From Brachycybe producta (taxonomy: Eukaryota > Arthropoda > Diplopoda > Playtdesmida > Andrognathidae), in contig JAUPFP010000001.1 of assembly GCA_036925085.1 (NCBI GenBank), positions 10,977,754 through 11,041,753 of the forward strand: DNA of 64,000 nt, given 5' to 3'. The translations under genes and the position numbers were made by a program. Under the pieces are notes generated by a model that saw only the letters and a list, made by a program, of their open reading frames with translations, had not been told where the DNA came from and made no database searches. Positions 11,531-22,690 of this stretch are shown here, piece by piece (positions within the stretch are counted from its first letter, which is position 1; the number at the start of each line of letters is the position of its first letter).

Positions 11531-11675
11531 GTTGGGGGTCACTACAGCTACCAAGGCTCACAAGTGCTACTAGGGGAGAACAGCTACTTGGTTCACTACA
11601 GCTACCAAAAAATAGGGAGACAAAATATAGATCTTTTTTTATCACTTTTTTGTCACTACAGCTAAAAAAATAACC

Positions 11676-11845
11676 CTTTCTCCCTAACCTAACCGAACCT
11701 TACCTAATGAAACCTTACCGAACCTTACCTAACCGAACCTTAACGATCCTAACCAAAAAGTACCGATACTAACCGAACCTAACCAATCCTAACCAAAAAG
11801 TACCGATACTAACCGAACCTAACCAATCCTAAACAAAAAGTACCA
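11676..11845 (+). repeat. Degenerate CCTAA/CCGAA repeats
   Basis: Runs of CCTAACC, CCGAACC and ACCTTACC with a roughly 47-bp higher-order unit containing AAAAAGTACCGATACTAACC seen at least twice (11750-11845). CCTAA is the complement of the arthropod telomere unit TTAGG. The block abuts the R1-clade LINE. Confidence 0.75.
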
Positions 11846-11847
11846 GA

Positions 11848-14800
11848 GTGGTGGGGAACAGGTTCTTCGAAGTGAAAGACCACCCAGGAGGACTACGAAG
11901 AAGTGGCGAAAAAGAATCGTCCTGCAGCGACACACTGCAACCTCTGTCTCTAAAAATCCTCCAAGGCATAGAAGGCTTCCTAACGGAAAGGAGAAAACCG
12001 GTGTTAATAGTGGGTGATTTTAACGCCAAACACCCAGCATGGGGGTCTCGGGAACCTAACCTAAGAGGGAATAAATTAATTGAATTCATCATTGCACCCC
12101 GCTTGGACATACATAATAAGTACGAGCAAGGCCCAACATTCAGTTCTTCCAATGGAATTAGTTGGATCGACCTCACATTGTCTAGAGACCTATTATTAAT
12201 GGATTGGAAAATTTTACCTATAGAGACCCTCCGCGATCATAAATATATTACATTTAATGTTAAAGTACGCACAATGGAATACAGACGCGATATCAGACTT
12301 AATTGGAAACAAACAAGCTGGGAGGAATTCTGTAAAACTATCACAATAGGCATGACAAAACTGTCATTTACGGACCCGCACTCGGCGGGGGAGGGACTTA
12401 ATACCGAATGCGTGAAGGCTTGTTTTCAACATAAGAAGCAAACTAACGCAACTATATATAAAAAGAATAGGTGGTGGACTAGGGATCTTAACTGCCTAAA
12501 AAGGCAAGTCAGGAAGGCTAGGAAACTAAGCCAAAGAGCATTAATGGGCACCCATAAAGAGATCTTAACACGGAAATATAAATTGCTTAGGAAGACCTTT
12601 AAGGCGCAAATTAGCTTAGCAAAGATAAACTCATGGAAATGTTTTTGCAAAAGAGCAGCGTCCGCCAATCCCTTTAGCCTGCCTTATAAAATTCTAGCTG
12701 GGAAGGCCACATCAATTGAGGTATTGAAAACATTTGAGAAAGCCGATGGTTCATGGACCAGTAACAAGGTGGAAACCACACAATACCTCTTAGATGAGTA
12801 TTTTCCAAAAGATTCTTCTATATATGAGTCAGATACACAAAAAGCTATAAGGGCATCCATACTAAGGGGCGGTTATGTTAGCTTACAAAATGAGCCTCCA
12901 TTCTTAAGAACTGAACTAGATAGCAGTAAAAGAGGTGGATATAATGAAAGCCCCTGGGGACCATATTCCACCGATAGTCCTTAGGCATCTCCAAGGGGTA
13001 GGGGATCATGCCCTACTAAGGATATATAACATATGCTAGGCTGCAGAAGAATTCCCTAGATCATGGAAAAGTGCTAAGGTAGTATGGGTAGAGAAAGATA
13101 AAGGCAGCAGTTATAGGCCCATCTGCTTGTTACCAGTGATAGGTAAATTGCTGGACAAGATGTGCGCGAAAAAATTATCGTTCTTCTTGGAGAAGGGTGG
13201 ACATCTCTCTGAAGAGCAATATGGTTTTCGCGAAGGTAAAAGCACAATAATGGCTATAGATTCTTTACAGGGCAAGCTGAAAGTACTTAAAAGTCAGAGG
13301 ATGCATGCACTTGCTGTTTCCTTGGATATAAAAAATGCTTTCAACTCGTCCTGGTACCCGCAAATAATAAAGAGGCTCCAAGATATAAAATGTCCCTCTA
13401 ATCTAGTAGTACTCATTAAATCCTTTTTTGAAGATAGAATGGCCACATCCGGAGATGTAACTATTAGAATGGAATGAGGGTGCCCCAGGAATCTTGTATG
13501 GGTCCCATATTATGTCTAGTACTCACGGAAACATTTTCGAGTATATAAAACCAATACTCAAGGATGGAGAGACCTTTCAAGCCTTTGCCGACGACGTGAT
13601 AATTATTATCACAGGTAGATCTGTCAAGGCAATCGAAAATAAAATAAAAACAAATGCAATCTTCTTCCCAGTGGTAAATATCATAAGGCACCCTAAGGTG
13701 GTATTTAATGGAAGGGAGATAAAGCTAGGAGATAATATTAAATACCTAGGCCTGCATATAGATACTAAATTCCAGTCGCTGGCCCATGTTAAAAACATGC
13801 TATTTTATATATGTGGTAGTGAGTGGGGAGTAAAACCACCTATTCTTAAACAATGATATCTCAGGTGCATCGAGCCTATGATACTCTATGAATCTGAGAT
13901 ATGGGAGATTAAGTCAAAGGATACAAGGATAAGATCCCGCTTGGACACTGTGCAAAGACCCTTCCTAAAAGCCATGAGTAAAGCTTACAGAATAACATCA
14001 AATAAAGCACTCCCGGTCATAACTAGTTGCCCCCACTTTGGCTCAAGGCACAAATAAATTATAATAAAACAGCTATGAAAGTAAAATACTGGGAGGGCCT
14101 TGACACTCCGGTCCCTGTACGTATAAGAGAACATCTGAGCCTTAACCTAGCTTACGAAATAGAAGAATGGACCGAGGAAGAAACATCTCGAAATCATCTC
14201 CTAGGTTTTACCGACGGATCTAAGATAAAGGGAAGAGTGAGTGCTGCACTCATACTGGTAAAAATGAGATAAAAGTTAGGGAATGGAAAGCCCGCCTCCC
14301 TGATGAGAGCACTGTCTTCCAGACCGAGGTGATGGCGCTCTACATGGCAGCAACCTATATATTACTAAGAGAAGTGCGAGGTAGAAGAATATCAATCGTA
14401 TCTGACTCTAAATCAGCTCTGGAGGTTGTATGCGAACAAGAAGATTAGGGAAATCTTGGGGAGAGGGGGCTACGTGTCCTTAAGGTGGGTGAAGGCGCAC
14501 GCAGGCCACTACTGGAACGAGGAGGTAGATAGCCTTGCAAAACTAGCCACTCAGAATAAAACAGTGGTCTGGTTAAAAGCGCCTATAGCATGGATCAATC
14601 AGCAAATGAAACAGCAAGAGATAGCTCATTGGCAGCAAGATTGGGATTCAACGGAAAAGGGCAGAGAAACATATAAATGGCTGCCTAAGGTAGACCCTAG
14701 GGGGCGCCTTATAACAGGAAAAATAACTCGTTATAACAGGCCACGGGGACTTTTTCCGGTACAAGGTCTGTTTTAATCTCAATAGCGATAGGAATGATAA

Positions 14801-15017
14801 CAGCATTTTATGCCCGTGTGGAATGGAGGAAGATACTGTCGACCATTTACTATGGAGGTGCACATTAGAATACATCATAGAAGCAAGAGATAGACTCAGT
14901 AGAGCTATTAGAGGACAAAACCAACCATGGCCCTGCGAAGAACATAACCTCATGGGCAATAACTTGCTCAGAGTATTCAGTAAATTCTGTAATGAAATCC
15001 TTAGCACCGAAGAATAA
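11848..15017 (+). mobile_element. R1-clade non-LTR retrotransposon, decayed ORF2
   Basis: Domains appear in the order of an R1-type ORF2. The endonuclease comes first (VGDFNAKHPAWGS, SWIDLTL, LRDHKYITF, about 12010-12260). Reverse transcriptase follows (SYRPICLLPVIGKLLDKM, SLDIKNAFNSSWYPQI, FADDVIIII, 13100-13860), then RNase H (LLGFTDGSKIKG at about 14210, VSDSKSAL at about 14400, WVKAHAGHYWNEEVD). The terminal Cys/His tail is CPCGMEEDTVDHLLWRC, ending at 15017. Frameshifts or stops near 12984, 13035, 13477, 13856, 14270, 14446 and 14775 make it inactive. The endonuclease N-terminus and ORF1 are missing. R1-type LINEs outside rDNA include telomere-repeat-targeting groups, which is relevant to the adjacent CCTAA block. 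Confidence 0.9.
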
Positions 15018-15225
15018 CAACAATTTATAAAGGAGGGAAACGAAGGTGTAAACACAAAGTGGTTTTTTTGAGCGAAGCTTTTTCCCATGAACATGTTCTT
15101 CTTAGGGGTCCACAACTGGGCGGGTCCAGGCTGACTAGCTGTCCAGCATCTTGTGTGAAGCATGAGAAAGTAGGTGAACGAAGTGCCCTAATACCCTTTG
15201 GGGTGGGTGGGGCATAGAACTATTC

Positions 15226-15537
15226 TTGTCTCTAGTGGAGGACAAGACACCGACCGAGACAAAACCACCTGCCGAAGTGCCCGCCACACCAGAACCTCCT
15301 CCCAAGGTAGAAATTGAGCCACTGGATTTGGAAATTGCGCCACTGGATTTGGAAATTGCACCACTGGATTTGGAAATCGCCGACAGCTCGCCAGGACCTT
15401 CCAGCCAGACCAGCCCAGTGAAGCCACTCCAAGCTGCCGAGATGGAACCGGAGGAGCAAGAAGAGCCATTGGACCTCAGTATGCCCACCAGAGGCGAGTT
15501 AGTGCCACTGCCCATTCCAGAAGGGGAGCCTTACTAG
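15226..15537 (+). CDS. Acidic Pro-rich open frame with PLDLE repeats and a PLDLS motif
   Basis: An open frame of about 100 codons without ATG at its left end encodes an acidic, proline-rich segment. Three perfect 21-bp repeats (15319-15381) encode PLDLEIA units, and the frame then reads EEPLDLSMPT. PxDLS is the binding motif of the CtBP corepressor, so the resemblance is notable, though short motifs can occur by chance. It lies just after the LINE 3' UTR. It may be a piece of a retroelement ORF1 or an orphan exon; no family is recognised. Confidence 0.3.
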   Translation: MSLVEDKTPTETKPPAEVPATPEPPPKVEIEPLDLEIAPLDLEIAPLDLEIADSSPGPSSQTSPVKPLQAAEMEPEEQEEPLDLSMPTRGELVPLPIPEGEPY

Positions 15538-15685
15538 GACCCACAGTGCCAGCTAAGATCAATGCCCCATTGTTTCCGGGAGTATCTGGCAATTTGCCGG
15601 TGCTCACCCTGGTAGCAGTGAGGCCCAAGGTCGTCAAGCCAATGCCAGATATGCCTAGTTCTCACAACCTTCATGTAGCTCAGGC

Positions 15686-16413
15686 TAGGGCTGGGCCGGT
15701 TCTGGGAATAACCGGTTACTGCTTGGCAAAAAATAACCGGTTATAAATAAAGAAATAACCGGTTTCAGAAAAAAACCGCCGATTTCCAAAAACATATTTC
15801 GGTTAAAATGCACAAATATTTAAGCAATCCTAGGGAAAGATAAATCTGGCAACTGCTTAGTTAAGTCTGTCGACTTGTTTTTCCTGGAGACAGCCGTACT
15901 TCTTCATGAGCGGCGACTGAGAAGCCTGTGGTTGGTTATCGCCTTCGAGGCTGCAACAAGCAAATTAGATATCTAATTGTTATCTAATATCTATTCCTTA
16001 CGTTTTTGCTTGAATGTGATGCTGACGAGTGACGTGCCTCCAGAGATTCGAAGTGTTCCCTCCTTTTGCCGACAGAGACTTGGAGCAAAAATTACATTTC
16101 CATTCGCCGGTTGAGGTTTCGCTAAACACTGATTTAACCTTTTTCCTCTCATTCTCTGCATCCTTAACCTTTGACGCCATTTTCACGTCCTCAGAGTTCA
16201 GACAGTCTATCAAAACACGTGCATCAAATTGAACCACATCGAGTAGATAACTAATTGATATCTCAGCTGAGCATCAAATAACCGGTTAAACGCAAAATAA
16301 CCGGTTTTTGTTTAATAACCGGTGTTTGAGGCAGAACTGGTTATGGAACCGGTTAACCTGTCTCCGGAGGATAGTAACCGGTTATTCCAAAATGCAGAAC
16401 CGGCCCAGCCCTA
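15686..16413 (-). mobile_element. hAT-type element with BED-finger fragment
   Basis: Ends TAGGGCTGGGCCGGTTCTG and its inverted match form terminal repeats of at least 19 bp. A perfect 8-bp target duplication, GCTCAGGC, flanks it (15678-15685 and 16414-16421), the hAT hallmark. Several AACCGGTTA motifs sit inside both ends. The 728-bp length and the single BED finger remnant show an internally deleted copy. Confidence 0.93.
15998..16237 (-). pseudogene. BED zinc-finger N-terminus of hAT transposase
   Basis: A 79-codon minus-strand frame reads GEWKCNFCSKSLSAKGG and then NLWRHVTRQH, giving the C-x2-C and H-x4-H spacing of a BED finger. It starts at ATG 16237 and stops before any catalytic hAT domain. 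It is the leftover 5' end of a transposase gene within the element at 15686-16413. A BED-only protein could bind the element's ends without cutting, but expression is not shown. Confidence 0.75.
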
Positions 16414-16699
16414 GCTCAGGCTAAGGACTTAGCCTATGGATAAGGGTTGTGAGAACACACACTAGATGGTGGTCAATGTTAAATGTTAGCTTTGGTTAGG
16501 TAGCCTTGGTTACCCATATGTAGCCTACACATTTAGTGTGAATGCAAAACAAAGTTATCTTGATTGTATGCCACCAGGTGGTCATAAATCTGAATAGAAA
16601 AAGGCGTCATTCATTTTCTATTTCCATTGTTAGATGTTTCAGTATATTTGTTAATTTATTAAAATAATTTAAAATTATCAATTGATCTTTATTTAATAA

Positions 16700-17210
16700 C
16701 TAGTGGGGTAACCCGTCATAAATTATGGGACCAAAATTCACAGGCAATTGTGCCCAGCATTAGAATTTCTTTTCCTCCACCCTTTTCTGCCATCAGACCA
16801 AGTAACAAACCCAACAACCCAATTCATAAAAGGGCGGAGCAAAAAAAATTCTAGTTTAATTTTGCTACTATTATCCCTTCCCGTTTTTTATATTTGAGAG
16901 AAAATGAGCGTTTCATTTTCTCTGGTGTGCACATGCGCGTCGTTTTTTTCCTTTTTTTTTACTCCTTTCATTTCAATTTCCATCACCCCCCCCCTCCCAC
17001 TTTTCTCTCTCCCCCTCTACACTTTCCAACCTTTTCCCCTCTCCAATTTAATATCATGGGGTTCTTGGATGGGAAGGGTGCAACATATAGTTGACCTTGA
17101 GCAGAAAAAAACGATTCATTCCTTTAAATTTATATAAATTCCGACGTGGTTTAAGGGTTAACACGTTACTCACATGAAAAGGACAGACCTGGCATAATAT
17201 ATATATATAA
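16700..17210 (-). mobile_element. Helitron-like repeat family, copy A
   Basis: Begins CTAGTGGGGTAACCCGTCAT and ends in GACCTGGCATAATATATA. Read on the minus strand the left end is a hairpin, then about 8 nt, then CTAG before T, the structure of a Helitron 3' end. In this copy the stem is imperfect. The interior has a pyrimidine-rich stretch and TATAGTTGACCTTGAG, shared with copies at 11338 and 47936. No Rep/helicase is encoded. Confidence 0.55.
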
Positions 17211-17219
17211 TTACTTATT

Positions 17220-18800
17220 TCCATAAGCTCTAAATCATCAACCTACCTACAATTAAAATGTTGCATTTAGTGTGTTCAATGAAGACTCATGCAAGTCAGT
17301 TTTGTTAGTATGGACAATATCAGCCAGTTTTTCTCCAATTATGTATACATTATGCAGGCTATACACATGCACAATATCCACACATAATGGCCAGTGCCAA
17401 ATTTGAAAAAATGAAATAAATATGCTGTAGTGAGTGCCACCTTTAGGCAGGTCACGAAGCACATGTGTAGCTGCTCACATGTGAACACAGTCTTTTAGCG
17501 AAGGCTATTTTAGTCCGAGCTACAAGGTTGTGAGAACTAGACATGAGTGTCCCGGAGGGCTACAAGCCAAGAGAGCCATTGCCATCCAATCAGATAGACC
17601 TGGCAAACAAGAAGAAGCGGACAAGGACAACTGTGAAGAGGGCTAGGAGACAACTGGTCCACGAGCTCTGAGGACGAAGTGGTGGAACAGGGATGTCGAG
17701 AGAAGGCAAAATTCGTGCCGTTCCCCATCTTTGGCCCAGTTGGTCAGTGATTGAGCCCTGAGATGATAGTTGTCCCTCCCCAGAGACAGAACGAAAGTGC
17801 CGTGCCACTTATGTTTGAGGACAGTTCGATTAGAGTTCGAATTAGTAAGTTCGAAGTGTAAACAAAGTATAGAGTTTTCAGAGAGTAATTCTGAACTTAA
17901 GAGTGAATGTAATATTCAAAAGTTTACAAGAAAATTGTATCATCAATTTAAAGGATTAGAACTATGTAATAGTGCAAAGTTGTTATATATAAAGAAACCT
18001 TTTATACCTCATAAAGGTGGTGTGTGAGTTTATTTTCCAACAGTGAAAATAACAAAGGAAGAGACTTTAGCCTTCATCTTCAGCACCAACAGAGGCACTC
18101 AGAATTCTACCTTCTGAGTCCCTCTGATAGGCACCTTTAGTCCCCGGGCTAAAGAGGATTAGGATCGTCGAGCCTGTTATGCATCTATACCTAAAATTCC
18201 CGAGTCAAGAATGAGTGTGTTCCTCCTCGAGTGAGGTGGGCCACGTTTGGCCCCGGATAAAACAGAAAGGTCTTTTTGTGGGCCTTTAAAATGACTGTAC
18301 GTGAGAGACTGTGTGATCGGTAAAGTGCCTGAACTAGCGGAATGTCGTGTGCGGTTAAACCAGGGGCTGGTTCAGAGCCAGGACCATCACAAAGTGGTGG
18401 TGCTAAAGGGCCAGCCTCGTTACACTAGAGTCCACACCCAATACAGTCATTAGAGGTCTAAGATGTAATAAAAAGTTGTGAAGAACAGTCCTGTCCTGAG
18501 TCAAAAAATGTGGGCAAAATTTTGGGAAAGGATGTTTCAAAATTTTGGGAAAGGTAATAAAAAGTAGAAGAGGGTAGTCATAAATTAGAATCATAAAAAT
18601 GATCATACAGGTGAGAATTGCACCTGAAATAGAAATAGAATTCGGTACCATTGACATTGTTTTGCTAATGAAAGATAATGTCTTTGAGGAAACATTCCCT
18701 ATCGATAAATTACATATTCTCAGTAGAGTAGAAAATTATTGTGTTTTCAATCAATTCATAAAAATGTTGCTAACATATCAAGTCTTGCTTTAACTCGTTT
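17220..18800. other. Unassigned repeat-like sequence
   Basis: A GC-richer block at 17510-17830 and 18060-18420 could be retroelement leader or gag, but no domain is recognisable. GGTTGTGAGAAC at about 17525 recurs at 16446 and, inverted, at 15659. Confidence 0.3.
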
Positions 18801-19044
18801 CCATAACTCGTTTCTTCTCCTGATCGCGGGGATCGCGCGGTGACTGCACGAAGAAGATTCGAGTTACAGAAATAGTCGGATGGAGATCGATTGTGATTAT
18901 CCTTCTATGCAGGGGTGTTGTCTTTGCATAAGGATGGTGACCATTTCTCCTGATTGACGCTGATGTACATATTCCTTTGTTATCAGAAGATGTTGTAGCT
19001 CCTCCAGGATCTGTATGTCTCCTTGCCTTGTGGTGTCTCCAGCC

Positions 19045-19445
19045 TGTTTAGAGAAGTATTAGTTTCCAGACATAAAGACAAAGAAATTTCTCATTATAAA
19101 CGCTTTATTCATTCTTGCTCAGAAACACTAAGAGTACAAGAATAAATATTGTTGATTAAAGATGCGTCCTCGGGCCCATGATGTGGTACGGATATAAGAA
19201 TCAGACGTAATACAATGTTGAGCAAAATAAGGACGATGAACAAAGAGGTACACGGTCCTTTTATACCTTGAAACTGTGTACACCTACGAGGTGTAACCAC
19301 GTCCAAGTGACCATGGTCCTAAGAGTATCAATCCACCACTTCAATATGAGTCAGAAGTATGTTTCAGAGAGGAGGGAAGGACACGCAGGAGTTGTTTACC
19401 CCCAGGCTATGGTTTTGGTGGGATCTGGAGTTACTGGGTGTTACA
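19045..19445 (-). repeat. Solo-type LTR, minus strand
   Basis: On the minus strand it starts TGTAACACCCAG (19445), has a TATA box (GGTATAAAAGG, about 19260), AATAAAG near 19107 and ends CTCTAAACA (19045). TGGAGACACCACAAGG follows three bases on, as a primer-binding site would. The 401-bp TG...CA unit with these signals in order is a convincing LTR. No pol genes follow on the minus strand down to 18400, so it is a solo LTR or a 5' remnant. Confidence 0.7.
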
Positions 19446-19590
19446 GTAATGTATTCACATATGTATGCTAAGTAGTTCTCCGAGTATGAATTAAGTAGTA
19501 ATATTGTTTAAAAATTATGATTTAATCAGCTTTCATTATATTTGTATTAAGAAGTATTAATGTGTTTAAAATTAGTTATAGTATGTGCTT

Positions 19591-20259
19591 TAGGGTGGTC
19601 CATTTTACCATGTAAAAATTTTTTTTTAAAAAATAAAAGAGGCATGTTGGTAATTTAGCTCCTTTTGATCTAAAAACATTCTGTGTGGAATTTCAGGTAG
19701 GAATTATTAAATTTAGCTGGTCGCTTAAGATTATCAAACATTATCATTAGACTCGTCGGGGAGGGAAATCTGGGCATTTTAGCCAATGTATACATTTGTC
19801 CACCTACTGCTTTTTTAATTCCTTTTTTTGCTACTTTTTGTTTTGTAAATGATGGGGAGGACAGAGGAGTTGCCATGATAACAGCTTTCAATGACCCCCT
19901 GACCAAAAATGAAGAGACTTAAATGGCCCTACTCCAGGTGGTGCAGCAGCACCGTCGTCATCACCCCCTAAAATAACTACATTATTGAACATTGTGAAAC
20001 AGACACCACTAATGTTAATGGGCCTTACAGACTGAAAAAACAAAAATACAAACTGTTCTGATTGTTTCATACAGTGTACAGTAATTGTTATAGTATGTAA
20101 TAGCATTGTAATACATATTGAAAGTTTAACATAGTTGAGCAACCCCTAAATATTATAATTCTTACCTGAAATTCCACACAGAATGTTTTTAGACCAAAAG
20201 AAACTAAATTACCAACATGCTTATAAAAAAATCGAGTCTTACTTTTTTGAACCACCCTA
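19591..20259. mobile_element. TA-flanked MITE with about 110-bp inverted repeats
   Basis: Ends TAGGGTGGTCCA and ACCACCCTA are inverted. Further in, GGCATGTTGGTAATTTAG and the ACATTCTGTGTGGAATTTC block match inverted on the right side, giving arms of about 110 bp. Flanking TA fits a Tc1/mariner-type target. The interior has no transposase. Confidence 0.85.
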
Positions 20260-20633
20260 ATATCCAGTGATTGAAATGGTTTATATAATTTAATTTAATT
20301 ATGAAATTATATTAAATAAACCAGTACCCGGACTTAAAAATATAATGCTGAGATTGCCGAATACATTCCGCGAGCATAGCAAGTGACGAAAATTTCATAA
20401 TTTCTTCTTGGGCCATTTTAAAAGAGTTTTATAAAGCTCCTTCTACTATCCCGACAGGAAAAAAACTTCGTTTCGTTGATGCCGCCCCAAAAAAAGTGCC
20501 GCCCGGAGCGAACCGCCTTCTTCCCCTAGCTACACTAGTGGTGAAGATAAGAAGAAAAAAGTCTGTATGTTAGATAAGTATCCATTGCTAAAAAAAAAGT
20601 ATTCATGCACTACAATACTACTACTGTAGTTAG

Positions 20634-20759
20634 GCATCTAGTGCCCCTGTTGAACAACCTTTTTCGTTTGCTGGCATGGTTAATAGTTCAAAGAGACTTT
20701 CAATTTCAGATGATTTGTTCAAAAAACTTGTCTTATTAAAGGCAAACAGCAACTTTTGA
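20634..20759 (+). pseudogene. hAT transposase C-terminus (dimerisation domain)
   Basis: The frame encodes SSAPVEQPFSFAG, then KRLSISDDLFKKLVLLKAN and a stop at 20757. This is the conserved C-terminal hAT dimerisation segment. The rest of the gene is missing. The following TGTATTTTGTATT repeats (20770-20886) and a TTTTGCCCAGTTCAG end at 21390-21404 are the subterminal and terminal sequence of the same element, split by the insertion at 20887. Confidence 0.8.
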
Positions 20760-20886
20760 AATGCTGTTATTTTGTATTTTGAAATGTATCTTGTAAGATA
20801 CAATTGTATTTTGTATTCCAAATACATGTTATTAAAAGATCTTGTATTTTGTAATGGAAATACATGTTTTAGTTGTATTATGTATT

Positions 20887-21353
20887 CAGTGGCGCAACAA
20901 CGAAGAGGATGGGGGAAAGTTAAACTCCGGGCGCCAACAAAAAGGGGCGCGCCAAACGTTTAGAAATTAAAATTTTAAAAAAGGCAAATTTTGAAAGTCG
21001 ACTTTTTTGCGACTATTTTCCTAATTGCACATTTATTTAATTTAGTAGTTTTCATGTATTGTACAAATTACTCAACACTAGTAAACCCGTCGTGCAATTT
21101 GCGAAATTTACAAAAAGTTGTAGGCTGTGTTCTATAAGCAATACCTACTAAAGAGAATACTGTAGTATACTGTAGTAATACTGTATATATAGTAGTTTTT
21201 GATTTTAAGCTAACACTTGCAAAAGCCTAAAAATACACATTTATTCACACTAAGTAATACAAGCTACTCAAATTTGTGTGAGTAGCCTGCAGGGAGGGAA
21301 GGGCCTTCACAGTAATGTAGTCCCCGGGCACAAGATTCCTAGTTGTGGCACTG
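20887..21353. mobile_element. Nested hAT-type MITE with 8-bp target duplication
   Basis: Starts CAGTGGCGCAACAACGAAG and ends CCTAGTTGTGGCACTG, an imperfect inverted repeat. TATGTATT is duplicated exactly at 20879-20886 and 21354-21361. It sits inside the 3' end of the hAT element whose transposase tail is at 20634-20759. The interior is noncoding. Confidence 0.9.
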
Positions 21354-21409
21354 TATGTATTTTGTATTCAGCATACTAATTTAAATGTATTTTGCCCAGT
21401 TCAGCACGG

Positions 21410-22259
21410 CAATATCTTTATTAAAAAATAAACATTGTATAACAGTTTGAAATTTGGGTTTTTCCATTGAAATTTTATGAAAAACAATTTTCGCCTTTTT
21501 CAAACTGTCATGAACAAATTTTTTTTTAAAGATAGATAATCAAGAAAAAAACCTTTAGCCTTATTACCAACTATTCCACTTTCTAAAACACTTTGAATTT
21601 GTTTGTAACGGGTTGAAGGAAGAGACATCTATAGAACAAAACAGTCACTACAATGGCGACATCTAGAGAGACGAAAACAAAATAAACATCTAAAAAGCCA
21701 CCTTAATACAACTCTGCAGGATGTAAATATGTACTGAAAGTTAAACCTGGCTTTCACACAGGCCACTTTGTGGTGCAACAAAGTTGTGCCACAAACTAGG
21801 TGACGTGGTCTCTATCACACAAACCACTACTGAAAAGAATGGCATGCTGTGAGTGCGGGCCACTGGTATGACCATGATTAACCACCGGTGACAAAAAAGG
21901 TGGTGGTCGCTACTTGAGACAGGATCCAACTACTGTGGTACAAAAAAGAACGGCAGTTTGTCTGAACACACTCCTATGCAATGAATACGCTAAAACGACC
22001 ATTGTATGTGGTACCAGAAAGCAGCTCAAAATGAAAATCATTTCACAGTCATGAGATTCACTACATAACTGATAAGACAAAATAACTGACACTTTATTAA
22101 TTTTCCAAAAACAAAGTGGTCCAATAATAACAAAAACAAGCCTCGTATAGTCTTGCATAATTATATCAACATTATCTTTTGTTTTGTAAATGCTAACGCC
22201 ATTAACATTTCTGCAATAACAAGTCGCCACCTTTAAATTTTAATAAATGGTGTGGTTCG
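21410..22259. other. Noncoding flank downstream of the host gene
   Basis: Contains fragments with CACTTTGTGGTGC (from 21749) of the same inverted-repeat family seen at 22991 and 25917. No gene is recognised. Confidence 0.4.
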
Positions 22260-22292
22260 ATCGATTTTAACTTTATTAAAGTTAAAATCGAT
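22260..22292 (-). terminator. Perfect palindrome presenting AATAAA, likely 3' end signal of dar1
   Basis: ATCGATTTTAACTTTA and its exact complement form 16-bp arms around one base. On the minus strand the loop contains AATAAA (complement of 22272-22277). It lies about 210 nt after the dar1 stop codon, a normal place for a polyadenylation signal. Confidence 0.5.
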
Positions 22293-22502
22293 GACAAAAT
22301 ATTAATTAAAACCTTGCTGAAACAAATCTACAATTACTGAAATAATTCTAACCAAATTGTACAAAAAAGTGTCTCATCATAATTACTGGGCCACTTTGTA
22401 TGATGATATGGAATGGAATACGGTTACAAAAGCATAATGTTAACAGTACAAAATGAAATGAATGAACTTAAACCGATGTCCAGACGAAAATATCGAAACT
22501 CA

Positions 22503-22690
22503 TTATTTGTGTTTTGGCTGATGTCGTTTCATGTGTAACGCCAAATGATCCGATCGAGCAAACGACCGTTCGCAGACATGGCACTTAAATGGTTTGGCTC
22601 CGGTATGTTTTCGGTAATGTCTCGTCAATTCGTCAGAACGGGCAAACTGCCATTGACATTCTGGCCAATGGCAACGATACGGTTTTTCAC
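22503..22690 (-). CDS. dar1: dar1 exon 4 (fingers 2 and 3, stop)
   Basis: Follows acceptor tattttag. It encodes [20 protein letters not shown], the second finger, and [20 protein letters not shown], the third, and ends HQPKHK before TAA at 22503-22505. The DNA-contact helices RSDELTRH and RSDHLALH are those of GC-box-binding KLF/Sp proteins. Confidence 0.97.

Noticed and set aside
16894..17137. Two short frames in a pyrimidine-rich stretch
   Set aside because: Low-complexity Phe/Pro/Ser translation of the Helitron-like repeat.
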